Shown here: one piece after another, positions 1-6,526 of the stretch | Layout of the letters: each line of letters opens with the position of its first letter | Position numbering within the stretch: position 1 is the stretch's first letter | Source of the DNA: an uncultured Burkholderiales bacterium | GTDB taxonomy: Bacteria; Pseudomonadota; Gammaproteobacteria; Burkholderiales; Burkholderiaceae_C | DNA length: 34,977 bases | Reading direction: 5' to 3' | NCBI GenBank assembly: GCA_903935585.1 | Contig: CAIZSE010000088.1 | Location: forward strand, 1-34,977 | Notes under the pieces: model-generated | The model's database searches: none | What the model was told of the DNA's origin: nothing | The model's input: the letters and a program-made list of their open reading frames with translations, nothing else | Position numbers and translations under genes: made by a program

Positions 1-528
1 ACCACCACCACCGCCGCCGCCTTCACGGCGACCACCACCACCACCTTCCCGGCGACCGCCACCGCCGCGGGGTCCAGCACCGTAGGGACTGCGGAAACCG
101 CCACCTTCGCCGCCACCGCCACCGCCACCTTCGCGACGACCCCCGCCGCCGCCATAGCCTCCCCCACCGCCGCCGCCTCCACCCCCGTAGCCGCCGCCAC
201 CACCTTCACGACGCTCGCCACCGCCACCATAGCCACCTCCGCCTCCGAAACCGCCACCGCCAGTTCTGGGTGGGCGGGCTTCCATGGGGCGGGCTTCATT
301 GACCACCACATTGCGGCCGCCCAAAGGCTGGCCATTCATGCCATGGACGGCGGCTTGGGCTTGATCATCGTTGCCCATTTCCACAAAGCCGAAGCCTTTG
401 GAGCGGCCCGTGTCACGTTCCATCATGACCTTGGCGCTGGTGACCACACCGAATTCACCGAAAGCTTGCTCGAGATCGCCGTCGCGAACTGAATATGGCA
501 GGTTGCCGACGTAAAGTTTGTTGCCCAT
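1..528 (-). CDS. RRM RNA-binding protein with Gly-rich tail (3' end off window)
   Basis: Single RNA-recognition motif followed by a very long glycine-rich tail. RNP2 (LYVGNL) is at residues 5-10 and RNP1 (KGFGFVEM) at 44-51. The RRM ends near residue 80 (NVVVNEARP). From about residue 88 the protein is almost only Gly with scattered Tyr, Phe and RRE/RR groups, and it is still open at the window edge after 176 codons. The start is set by a GAGGAG Shine-Dalgarno ahead of ATG at 528. Small bacterial RRM proteins of this kind (cyanobacterial Rbp type) are RNA-binding and often cold-induced; that role here is inferred. The usual family length is nearer 90-150 residues, so the tail is long. The C-rich plus-strand sequence at 1-260 is simply Gly codons. 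Confidence 0.9.
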   Translation of the reverse strand, partial: MGNKLYVGNLPYSVRDGDLEQAFGEFGVVTSAKVMMERDTGRSKGFGFVEMGNDDQAQAAVHGMNGQPLGGRNVVVNEARPMEARPPRTGGGGFGGGGGYGGGGERREGGGGGYGGGGGGGGGGYGGGGGRREGGGGGGGEGGGFRSPYGAGPRGGGGRREGGGGGRREGGGGGGG

Positions 529-671
529 GAAGGGGACTCCTCAAAACACAAAGATAAAAGCGATGGAGCTCCGAAAACGCATTCAACAAACCTGAAAACA
601 TCGGAAGGAAAGCGAAACTGATCTGGTCACCGCAAACATGACTTCGTTGCTTCTGACAATGAAGTTAAATA

Positions 672-702
672 ATTATGCGGGAAAAAGTCGAAAAAAGTTC
701 AA
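672..702 (-). promoter_or_regulatory. possible sigma-70 promoter of the RRM gene
   Basis: Reading the minus strand, a TTGAAC -35 (697-702) and a CATAAT -10 (672-677) are separated by 19 bases, slightly long. Transcription would begin near 665 and give an untranslated leader of about 137 bases, a length common in cold-shock mRNAs. A GGGGG-ATT-CCCCC hairpin (703-715) sits immediately upstream. It could help end amtB transcription, although its T run (691-696) lies 6 bases away. Nothing else was seen in the 529-756 gap. Confidence 0.35.
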
Positions 703-756
703 GGGGGATTCCCCCAAAACCCCTCTGAATGTGGCCTGCAGCACACATCTGTTGTT

Positions 757-1959
757 TTACCAACTCACTTCACGGTCGGGCGTGGCGCTGATTTTATGAA
801 TGCTTAAATCGGCACCATCGAACTCTTCTTCAGGGCTCATCTTCAAGCCCATAGTCCATTTCAGGATGCCATAGACCACCACCCCGTTCAGCAGGGCCCA
901 GCTCACGCCCAAGGCGGTGCCGATCAATTGCGCCGACAAATTCACCCCACCCAATCCCCCCAGCGCCTGGGTGCCAAACAGACCTGCTGCAATCCCGCCC
1001 CACGCACCGCAAATACCATGCAGGGGCCAAACACCGAGCACATCGTCAATCTTCCATTTGTTCTGGGTCAAAGTGAACATGACCACAAACAAACCACCCG
1101 CCACAGCGCCGACCACCAATGCGCCAAATGGGTGCATCAAGTCCGATCCGGCGCACACCGCGACCAAGCCAGCCAAAGGGCCGTTGTGCACAAACCCCGG
1201 ATCATTTTTGCCCAGCACCAAAGCCACCAATGTGCCGCCCACCATGGCCATCAGGGAATTGACTGCGACCAGGCCCGAGATTTTGTCGAGCGTCTGGGCG
1301 CTCATCACGTTGAAGCCGAACCAGCCCACAATCAAAATCCAGGAGCCCAGTGCCAAAAAAGGAATGCTGGATGGCGGGTGGGCCGAGACCACGCCGTCTT
1401 TGCGATAGCGGTTGTAGCGGGCACCCAGAAGCACCACCGCCGGCAATGCGATCCAGCCGCCCATGGCGTGGACCACGACCGAGCCTGCAAAATCATGAAA
1501 TTCGTCGCCCGTGGCCGCCTTGATCCAGGCCTGCACACCAAAATGCTGGTTCCAGGCGATGCCCTCAAAAAAGGGGTAAACAAAACCCACGATCACGGCC
1601 GTGGCGATGAGTTGAGGCCAGAACTTGGCCCGCTCTGCAATGCCCCCCGAAATGATGGCGGGAATGGCCGCTGCAAAAGTCAGCAAGAAGAAAAACTTGA
1701 CCAGGTCATAGCCATTTTTCGCCGCCAATTGCTCGGCGCCCACAAAGAAAGTGGTGCCGTAAGCCACGCTGTAACCCACCCCAAAATACACCACCGTGGA
1801 CACGGAAAAGTCGACCAGGATCTTGACCAGGGCATTGACCTGGTTCTTTTTGCGAACCGTGCCCAGTTCCAGAAAAGCAAACCCGGCGTGCATGGCCAAA
1901 ACCATGATGCCGCCCAACAAAATAAAAAGCGCATCTGCGCCCTGTTTTAGTGCTTCCAC
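757..1959 (-). CDS. amtB: ammonium transporter (Amt family)
   Basis: A 400-residue integral membrane protein of the Amt/Mep/Rh family, which conducts ammonium across the inner membrane. It shows the family signature DFAGSVVVHAMGG, whose His belongs to the conserved pore pair; the second pore His is in PLHGICGAWGG. The GGIAER motif and about eleven hydrophobic segments also fit. The start is GTG (1957-1959) behind AAAGGA, giving MEALKQGADALF. That start lacks a cleavable signal peptide, as expected for the short Amt forms. No glnK/glnB gene flanks it, although amtB is commonly linked to glnK, so its PII partner must be encoded elsewhere. A sigma-54-like site lies about 60 bases upstream, consistent with nitrogen control. 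Confidence 0.95.
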   Translation of the reverse strand: MEALKQGADALFILLGGIMVLAMHAGFAFLELGTVRKKNQVNALVKILVDFSVSTVVYFGVGYSVAYGTTFFVGAEQLAAKNGYDLVKFFFLLTFAAAIPAIISGGIAERAKFWPQLIATAVIVGFVYPFFEGIAWNQHFGVQAWIKAATGDEFHDFAGSVVVHAMGGWIALPAVVLLGARYNRYRKDGVVSAHPPSSIPFLALGSWILIVGWFGFNVMSAQTLDKISGLVAVNSLMAMVGGTLVALVLGKNDPGFVHNGPLAGLVAVCAGSDLMHPFGALVVGAVAGGLFVVMFTLTQNKWKIDDVLGVWPLHGICGAWGGIAAGLFGTQALGGLGGVNLSAQLIGTALGVSWALLNGVVVYGILKWTMGLKMSPEEEFDGADLSIHKISATPDREVSW

Positions 1960-1987
1960 GATCGTCCTTTGAGGATTTTTGAATTGA

Positions 1988-2027
1988 TTTGGTGCATTTA
2001 GGGGTCAGTTCATCCCAGTGCACCAAA
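1988..2027. repeat. 9-bp perfect inverted repeat upstream of amtB
   Basis: TTTGGTGCA (1988-1996) and TGCACCAAA (2019-2027) are exact inverted copies separated by 22 bases. The loop itself contains GGGG/ATCCC, which can pair further. GGTGCA/TGCACC resembles NtrC half-sites but faces the wrong way for a standard NtrC dyad. It may be a regulator site or a leader hairpin just before the amtB ribosome-binding site. Confidence 0.5.
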
Positions 2028-2030
2028 CAT

Positions 2031-2047
2031 AAGCAAGATGCAGGCCC
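2031..2047 (-). promoter_or_regulatory. possible sigma-54 promoter of amtB
   Basis: On the minus strand, GGGCCTG-CATC-TTGCT matches the -12 element (TTGCT) exactly. It keeps the GG-N10-GC spacing of sigma-54 promoters, with three mismatches in the -24 element. The predicted start near 2021 gives a leader of about 62 bases to the GTG of amtB. Sigma-54/NtrC control of amtB is well known in Proteobacteria; the site itself is only a pattern match. Confidence 0.4.
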
Positions 2048-2267
2048 AAATTGATGCGCGTCATACACTTTGGACAGTCAGGACCGCTTGCACAGTGAGG
2101 CATCTTGTTTTTGAAGTCAGCATTGAGCAAGCCCAATCCGTGTTGAGCACCCACTGCCGACAGGGGGGGACTGTGCGTTGTTTGCAAGTCGCCGAAAAAA
2201 GGGTCGTCAAACAGGATTGATCGAGCCTGCCAGTGAAAAAACAATTCGGCTCGACATTGAGAAAATG

Positions 2268-2296
2268 TTGACAGCTGAAGAAACAGCATTAATAAT
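2268..2296 (+). promoter_or_regulatory. strong sigma-70-like promoter in a gene-free region
   Basis: A perfect TTGACA (2268-2273), a 17-base spacer and AATAAT (2291-2296, five of six consensus bases) form the best promoter match I noticed in the window. The predicted start is near 2303. No convincing reading frame begins downstream before the terminator at 2441-2466, so it most likely drives a small RNA or the leader of the GNAT gene. The rest of the 1960-2499 gap shows no gene: 1960-2050 is the amtB control region and 2050-2260 holds nothing I can identify. Confidence 0.7.
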
Positions 2297-2302
2297 TATT
2301 TC

Positions 2303-2466
2303 GTGTTCACAAAAGCCGCACTCACACATCACTTTGCACAACTGCTGCAAATGGGCACATCTATGTGCGCGCTGACCCTGTGCAGCCGACGATGGCGGCC
2401 CTTGTGACACCCCGGCAGTGACCCACCGCCAATCCTCCAAGGCCCGCTCACCCAGCGGGCCTTTTT
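2303..2466 (+). ncRNA. candidate small RNA or regulatory leader (about 164 nt), unassigned
   Basis: Bounded by a near-consensus promoter and an intrinsic terminator, with no credible protein. Several short hairpins can be read in order: TTTGCA/TGCAAA around 2334-2352, GCACA-TCTA-TGTGC at about 2354-2367, GCTG/CAGC at about 2370-2385, a long-range TGGCGG/CCGCCA pair at about 2392-2431, and then the terminator stem. It does not resemble 6S RNA, 4.5S RNA, tmRNA, RNase P RNA or a riboswitch class that I recognise. Because the terminator ends 33 bases before the GNAT ATG, it could be a free sRNA or an attenuator-type leader. Transcription is inferred, not observed. Confidence 0.55.
2441..2466 (+). 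terminator. intrinsic terminator upstream of the GNAT gene
   Basis: GGCCCGCT / AGCGGGCC forms a perfect 8-bp stem with a CACCC loop, followed directly by TTTTTGTTT. It ends the candidate RNA and lies just ahead of the GNAT Shine-Dalgarno (2489-2493). Confidence 0.85.
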
Positions 2467-2499
2467 GTTTGTGCAATCCACCACCCATAGGAGCCTTTC

Positions 2500-3027
2500 A
2501 TGACCGCGTCCCCGATCACCCTCCGAAGCGTTCAGCTGCAAGACGCCGCTGCCATCGCCACATTAATGGCCGACCCCGAGGTCTTTGGTAACTCGCTGTC
2601 AGGTCCTTATGCCAATGAAGAGGACTGGGCCAAACGGCTGAGCACACCTCAAACAGGCAGCAGTTTGAGACTGGTCGCAATACAAGCCGAGCAGGTCGTG
2701 GGGCTGGCCAACCTGCACGACATGGGGCGTGTGCGCCGTAGCCATGCTGTCGGTCTGGCCATAGCGGTCGCCAAACACGCTCAAGGCCAGGGGGTTGGCA
2801 CCGCCCTGATGCGTGGATTGACGGATTACGCCGACCAATGGGGACACATCCTGCGCATCGAGCTGACGGTGTTTGCCGACAATGCCCGGGCCATTGCGCT
2901 GTATGAGCGCTTTGGCTTTGAACATGAAGGACGGCACAAGGGTTATGCCTTGCGCAACGGCCAATACAGCGATGTGTTGTGCATGGCCCGCTGGCACCCC
3001 ACGCCGCCTGGCCTGCACCCCTCCTAA
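2500..3027 (+). CDS. GNAT family N-acetyltransferase (YhhY/AaaT-like)
   Basis: A 175-residue GNAT-fold enzyme that would transfer acetyl from acetyl-CoA to a small amine or amino acid. The acetyl-CoA pyrophosphate loop is QGQGVG at residues 95-100. The C-terminal block FADNARAIALYERFGFEHEG followed by KGYALRNGQYSDVLCMAR closely resembles E. coli YhhY, reported as an L-amino acid acetyltransferase, so a similar substrate class is plausible but unproven. ATG at 2500 follows AGGAG with good spacing. The gene sits immediately after a promoter-structured RNA-terminator unit, which suggests that its expression depends on read-through or attenuation. It is monocistronic; the next gene, on the same strand, is an unrelated exporter. 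Confidence 0.88.
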   Translation: MTASPITLRSVQLQDAAAIATLMADPEVFGNSLSGPYANEEDWAKRLSTPQTGSSLRLVAIQAEQVVGLANLHDMGRVRRSHAVGLAIAVAKHAQGQGVGTALMRGLTDYADQWGHILRIELTVFADNARAIALYERFGFEHEGRHKGYALRNGQYSDVLCMARWHPTPPGLHPS

Positions 3028-3091
3028 ACCCATGGGGCCATGTCCCGTCAGAGATGGAGCCCAACAGGCAGGGGGGACGCAGCCCTCCCGT

Positions 3092-3113
3092 AAAATCAGG
3101 ATCTTTTGATTTT
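3092..3113. repeat. AT-rich 7-bp inverted repeat before the exporter gene
   Basis: AAAATCA (3092-3098) and TGATTTT (3107-3113) are exact inverted copies with an 8-base loop. They lie in the short gap between the GNAT gene and the GDT1-family gene. It could be a weak terminator for the former or an operator for the latter. No Mn riboswitch (yybP-ykoY) core was recognisable here. Confidence 0.35.
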
Positions 3114-3145
3114 TAAGTGGGCTGGTCGCCCGCTGTTTGTCCTGT

Positions 3146-3712
3146 ATGGAAGCTTTCCTCGTCTCTACAGGCATCGTGGCGCTGGCCGAAATGGGCGACA
3201 AAACCCAACTTTTGTCTTTGGTGCTGGCAGCCCGTTTTCGCAAGCCCTGGCCCATCGTGCTGGGCATTTTGGTGGCCACACTGGCCAACCACGGGCTGGC
3301 AGGCGCGGTCGGCAGCTGGGTCACCACCATGATGGGGCCGACAGCGTTGCGCTGGGTGCTGGGCGCTTCTTTCATCGCCATGGCGGTGTGGATGCTGATC
3401 CCCGACAAGTTCGACGACGAAGACGGTGACAGCGCCCCGCGCATGGGCGTGTTCCTGACCACCGTGGTGGCCTTCTTTCTGGCCGAAATGGGCGACAAGA
3501 CCCAGATCGCGACCGTGATGCTGGCGGCCCAGTACAACGCCTGGTTTGCCGTTGTGGCGGGCACCACGCTGGGCATGATGCTGGCCAACGCGCCGGTGGT
3601 GTGGCTGGGCGACGCCATCACCAAACGCGTGCCGCTGCGCATGGTGCACATGGTGTCGGCCGTGATTTTTGCCATTTTGGGCGTGATCGCCCTGTCAGGC
3701 TGGGGCAGTTAA
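3146..3712 (+). CDS. GDT1/UPF0016 (TMEM165-like) divalent cation exporter
   Basis: A 188-residue membrane protein of the UPF0016/GDT1 family, whose characterised members move Mn2+ or Ca2+ out of the cytoplasm. The diagnostic EMGDKTQ motif occurs twice, near residues 15-21 and again in the second half (FLAEMGDKTQIATVM). Each copy lies in a repeat of about three membrane helices, as in the family's two-fold pseudo-symmetric fold. ATG at 3146 (MEAFLVSTGIVALAEMG) places the first motif where homologues have it. An in-frame TTG at 3137 is possible but no better, and no clear Shine-Dalgarno is visible. Manganese export is the likeliest role; neither neighbour informs the substrate. Confidence 0.9.
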   Translation: MEAFLVSTGIVALAEMGDKTQLLSLVLAARFRKPWPIVLGILVATLANHGLAGAVGSWVTTMMGPTALRWVLGASFIAMAVWMLIPDKFDDEDGDSAPRMGVFLTTVVAFFLAEMGDKTQIATVMLAAQYNAWFAVVAGTTLGMMLANAPVVWLGDAITKRVPLRMVHMVSAVIFAILGVIALSGWGS

Positions 3713-3729
3713 AGACCGCTTGCGACTGC

Positions 3730-3758
3730 GCGCCGGGATCGCGCCGGGATCGCGCCGG
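3730..3758. repeat. short 11-bp tandem repeat (about 2.6 copies)
   Basis: GCGCCGGGATC is repeated exactly at 3730-3740 and 3741-3751, with a partial third copy to 3758. It lies in the convergent gap between the exporter and the formate/nitrite-type channel. A small hairpin (CCTGC-ACA-GCAGG) follows at about 3774-3786 without a T run. Confidence 0.7.
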
Positions 3759-3787
3759 CACGGCAGCTTCAAGCCTGCACAGCAGGT

Positions 3788-4603
3788 TCAAGCCTTCGGC
3801 ATGCGGCGGTAAATGACGTGGTAAATCCCTGCCACCAACACCGCCCCACCCAAAATATTGCCCAGGATCACGGGCAGCAGATTGCCCAACATGCCGCTCC
3901 AGGTGACGGCCGGAAAACCTGCCAAGCCCCCGTTTTGCAACAACATGGCCAAAGGCATGAGGTACATGTTGGCGATGCTGTGCTCAAAGCCGGCCGCCAC
4001 AAAAGCCATCACCGGCAGCATCACGGCCACCGCCTTGTCGACCACGCTGCGCCCGGCCATGGCCATCCACACGGCCATGCAGACCAGCACATTGCACAAC
4101 ACCCCGCGCAGCAAGGCGGTGACAAAAGGCAGCTCTTGCTTGGCCACGGCGATCTTGACCACCTGTTGGCCAATGGCACCCCCGTTGAGCCCCGCATGGC
4201 CACTGGCAAACACCAGCACCGCCACCCCGGCGGCCCCCACAAAATTGGCCAAGCACACGATGCCCCAGTTACGCAGCACCTGCCCCGTGCTGACCCGCCC
4301 ATCGGCCCAGGCCATGACGATCAGGTTGTTGCCGGTGAACAGCTCGGCCCCGGCCACCACCACCATGAGCAAACCCATGGCGAACACCAGACCGCCCAGC
4401 AGCGCGCTGGTGGCAAACCCCAGCGTCGGATCGGACTTGACGAGCACGAAGAGCATGGCCCCCAAACCAATGAATGCCCCGGCCAGCACACCCAGCAAAG
4501 CCAGCGGCAGTGTGGCCATGCGGGCCTTGACCTCACCCACCGACTCGATGCGGCGGGCAATTTCAACGGGACTGTAGGCGTCCGAGCCATAAAGGTCTGA
4601 CAT
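3788..4603 (-). CDS. formate/nitrite transporter family protein (FocA/NirC-like)
   Basis: A 271-residue inner-membrane channel of the FNT family, which passes formate, nitrite, hydrosulfide or other small monovalent anions. The family signatures are present: AELFTGNN (omega-loop Thr region, about residue 90) and GFEHSIANMYLMP (central pore His, about residue 209). Six hydrophobic segments are readable. ATG at 4603 is preceded by AGGAGC. No formate dehydrogenase, pyruvate formate-lyase or nitrite reductase gene is adjacent, so the anion cannot be named. It is divergent from the metX leader, only about 50 bases away from the predicted riboswitch transcript start. Confidence 0.92.
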   Translation of the reverse strand: MSDLYGSDAYSPVEIARRIESVGEVKARMATLPLALLGVLAGAFIGLGAMLFVLVKSDPTLGFATSALLGGLVFAMGLLMVVVAGAELFTGNNLIVMAWADGRVSTGQVLRNWGIVCLANFVGAAGVAVLVFASGHAGLNGGAIGQQVVKIAVAKQELPFVTALLRGVLCNVLVCMAVWMAMAGRSVVDKAVAVMLPVMAFVAAGFEHSIANMYLMPLAMLLQNGGLAGFPAVTWSGMLGNLLPVILGNILGGAVLVAGIYHVIYRRMPKA

Positions 4604-4637
4604 GGGTGCTCCTGAAATGGGTTCAATCTCTTCGTCT

Positions 4638-4643
4638 TATACT
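4638..4643 (+). promoter_or_regulatory. probable -10 element of the metX leader
   Basis: TATACT at 4638-4643 (five of six consensus bases) would start transcription near 4650, directly at the first riboswitch helix. No good -35 is visible at the right distance. Confidence 0.4.
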
Positions 4644-4649
4644 TGCCCG

Positions 4650-4716
4650 ATGCGCCGATTTGAACCCGATTGCGGGCGCCGGGACCCGAAGGGTTCCGAA
4701 ATTCAGCTAAATGGCG
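4650..4716 (+). promoter_or_regulatory. SAM-II (metA-type) riboswitch, extended form
   Basis: The first helix is GCGCC (4652-4656) with GGCGC (4675-4679). The conserved loop GATTTGAACC follows its 5' arm, and TTGC immediately precedes the 3' arm. The downstream conserved segment AGCTAAATGG is at 4705-4714. These blocks match, in order, the SAM-II consensus I know (GAUUU-ACC, UUGC, then AGCUAAA before GG). An extra hairpin GGGACCC-GAA-GGGTTCC (4681-4697) is inserted before the 3' block, as in larger SAM-II variants. SAM-II is a pseudoknot that senses S-adenosylmethionine and represses methionine genes, which fits metX just downstream. Confidence 0.8.
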
Positions 4717-4737
4717 TGTGTTTCAACTCACTGAAGC

Positions 4738-4771
4738 CCGGCCAAGCTGACTGCGAAGCCGGTTTTTTTTT
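4738..4771 (+). terminator. intrinsic terminator between riboswitch and metX
   Basis: CCGGC (4738-4742) pairs with GCCGG (4758-4762) around a 15-base loop, and a run of nine T follows directly. Lying 23 bases downstream of the SAM-II-like core and 19 bases before the metX ATG, it suggests control by premature termination rather than only by ribosome occlusion. Confidence 0.7.
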
Positions 4772-4789
4772 GACACCTGAACACTTTCG

Positions 4790-5944
4790 ATGCTGATCGC
4801 CGAGTCCAAAAGCATGTTGTTTGAAGCCCCTTTGCCTTTGCAAAGCGGCGCCTCCATTCGCGCTTATTCACTGAGCTACGAAACCTACGGCACGCTCAAC
4901 GCCGACAAGTCGAATGCCGTGCTGATCTGCCACGCCCTGAACGCCTCGCACCATGTCGCGGGCGTCTATGCCGACCAAGCCGGCAACGTGGGTTGGTGGG
5001 ACAACATGATTGGCCCCGGCAAATCCCTGGACACCGAAAAATTCTTTGTGATCGGCGTGAACAACCTGGGGTCGTGCTTTGGCTCGACCGGCCCCATGAA
5101 CACCCACCCTGACACCGGTCGCGTTTACGGCGCCGACTTTCCGGTCATCACCGTCGAAGACTGGGTCAACGCCCAAGCCCGCTTGCTCGATGCATTGGGC
5201 ATCGAAAAATTGGCCGCCGTTATGGGCGGCAGCCTCGGCGGCATGCAGGCGCTCTCGTGGACGCTGCAATACCCCGAGCGCATTCAGCACGCCGTGGTGG
5301 TGGCCAGCGCACCCAACCTGAACGCCGAGAACATCGCCTTCAACGAAGTGGCGCGCCGCGCCATCGTGACCGACCCGGACTTCCACGATGGCCACTTTTA
5401 CGAACACGGCGTGGTGCCCAAGCGCGGCCTGCGCATTGCCCGCATGATCGGCCACATCACTTACCTGAGCGACGATGTGATGAACGAAAAGTTCGGTCGC
5501 CAGTTGCGCCAGGCCGTGACCGACAACGCCACCGGCTACAAATACTCCACGCAAGAAGTCGAGTTCCAGATCGAGAGTTACCTGCGTTACCAGGGCGACA
5601 AGTTCAGCGAATATTTTGACGCCAACACCTATTTGCTGATCACCCGGGCGCTTGATTACTTCGATCCGGCACGCCAGCACGGTGGCGACTTGTCTGCCGC
5701 GCTGGCCCGCGCCACCTGCCAATTTTTGCTGATCAGCTTCACCACCGACTGGCGCTTTTCGCCGTCCCGCAGCCGGGAAATGGTCAAGGCCCTGCTGGAC
5801 AACCGCCGTGACGTGAGCTATGCCGAGATCGATGCGCCGCATGGTCACGATGCCTTCTTGCTGGACGATGCGCGCTACATGAACGTGGTGCGCTCTTACT
5901 TTGACAACGTGGCCAGTGCCTTGGGCCAAAGGGGTGCAGCATGA
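4790..5944 (+). CDS. metX: homoserine O-acyltransferase MetX (acetyl- or succinyl-)
   Basis: A 384-residue alpha/beta-hydrolase-fold enzyme that acylates L-homoserine in the first committed step of methionine synthesis. The nucleophile elbow GGSLGGMQ places the catalytic Ser at 148. The acid is Asp320 (TTDWRFSP) and the base His353 (HGHDAFL). The [12 protein letters not shown] block at 91-102 is diagnostic of the family. Members called MetX may use acetyl-CoA or succinyl-CoA, and betaproteobacterial forms paired with MetW include succinyltransferases, so the donor is left open. ATG at 4790 has no clear Shine-Dalgarno; Met9 (MLFEAPLPL) is an alternative start. The gene is preceded by a SAM-II-like riboswitch and terminator, and its stop overlaps metW (ATGA). 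Confidence 0.95.
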   Translation: MLIAESKSMLFEAPLPLQSGASIRAYSLSYETYGTLNADKSNAVLICHALNASHHVAGVYADQAGNVGWWDNMIGPGKSLDTEKFFVIGVNNLGSCFGSTGPMNTHPDTGRVYGADFPVITVEDWVNAQARLLDALGIEKLAAVMGGSLGGMQALSWTLQYPERIQHAVVVASAPNLNAENIAFNEVARRAIVTDPDFHDGHFYEHGVVPKRGLRIARMIGHITYLSDDVMNEKFGRQLRQAVTDNATGYKYSTQEVEFQIESYLRYQGDKFSEYFDANTYLLITRALDYFDPARQHGGDLSAALARATCQFLLISFTTDWRFSPSRSREMVKALLDNRRDVSYAEIDAPHGHDAFLLDDARYMNVVRSYFDNVASALGQRGAA

Positions 5945-6525
5945 GCGACGCCCTGACCATGCAAGCCATTGCCCGCCTGGTGCCGCAAGGCGCCCGCGTG
6001 CTTGACCTGGGCTGCGGCGATGGCGCCTTGCTGGCCTACCTGCAAAAGCACAAGGCTTGCACCGGCTACGGCGTGGAACTCGACGATGCCAATGTGCACG
6101 CCTGCGTGCAACGCGGCGTGAACGTGATCCAGCTGAACCTGGACGAAGGCCTGAGCCTGTTTGACGACCAGTCGTTTGACGTGGTGCTGCAAATCGACAC
6201 GCTGCAACACCTGCGCAACGCCGAGACCATGTTGCGCGAGACGGTGCGCGTGGGCCGTGTCGGCATCCTGGCCTTCCCCAATTTTGCGCACTGGTTCAAC
6301 CGCCTGAGCGTGCTGCAAGGCCGCATGCCGGTGACCCGGCGTCTGCCCTACCAGTGGTACGACACCCCCAACATCCGCGTGGGCACCTTTGCCGACTTTG
6401 GCGATCTGGCCCGCAAAAACCAGTTGCAAGTCGTGGACGCTTTCGGTTTGCAAAACGGCCAGGAAGTGCGCCTGCTGCCCAACCTGATGGCGGGCACTGC
6501 GGTCTACAAGTTGCAGCGCGGCTGA
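5941..6525 (+). CDS. metW: methionine biosynthesis protein MetW
   Basis: A 194-residue protein of the MetW family with a class I methyltransferase fold. The SAM-binding motif VLDLGCGDG is near residues 20-28, followed by GVELDD. The ending [10 protein letters not shown] is usual for the family. MetW is almost always encoded directly after metX in Proteobacteria and is reported to be needed together with MetX for homoserine acylation in some species. The ATGA overlap with metX indicates translational coupling and joint control by the riboswitch. Confidence 0.93.
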   Translation: MSDALTMQAIARLVPQGARVLDLGCGDGALLAYLQKHKACTGYGVELDDANVHACVQRGVNVIQLNLDEGLSLFDDQSFDVVLQIDTLQHLRNAETMLRETVRVGRVGILAFPNFAHWFNRLSVLQGRMPVTRRLPYQWYDTPNIRVGTFADFGDLARKNQLQVVDAFGLQNGQEVRLLPNLMAGTAVYKLQRG

Positions 6526-6526
6526 C

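Noticed and set aside
1-260. Repetitive C-rich triplets that look like a repeat array
   Set aside because: They are Gly codons of the RRM protein tail read on the other strand, not CRISPR or intergenic repeats.
928-1950. 340-codon open frame opposite amtB
   Set aside because: Antisense shadow of a clear ammonium transporter; the translation is His/Gln-rich with no family pattern.
2178-2375. 65-codon frame across the promoter of the candidate RNA
   Set aside because: It spans the -35/-10 elements and lacks a ribosome site; a non-coding RNA explains the region better.
3028-3145. Mn-sensing yybP-ykoY riboswitch before the GDT1-family exporter
   Set aside because: Expected from family knowledge, but I found none of the conserved loops in the 118 bases available; only a 7-bp AT-rich inverted repeat is present.
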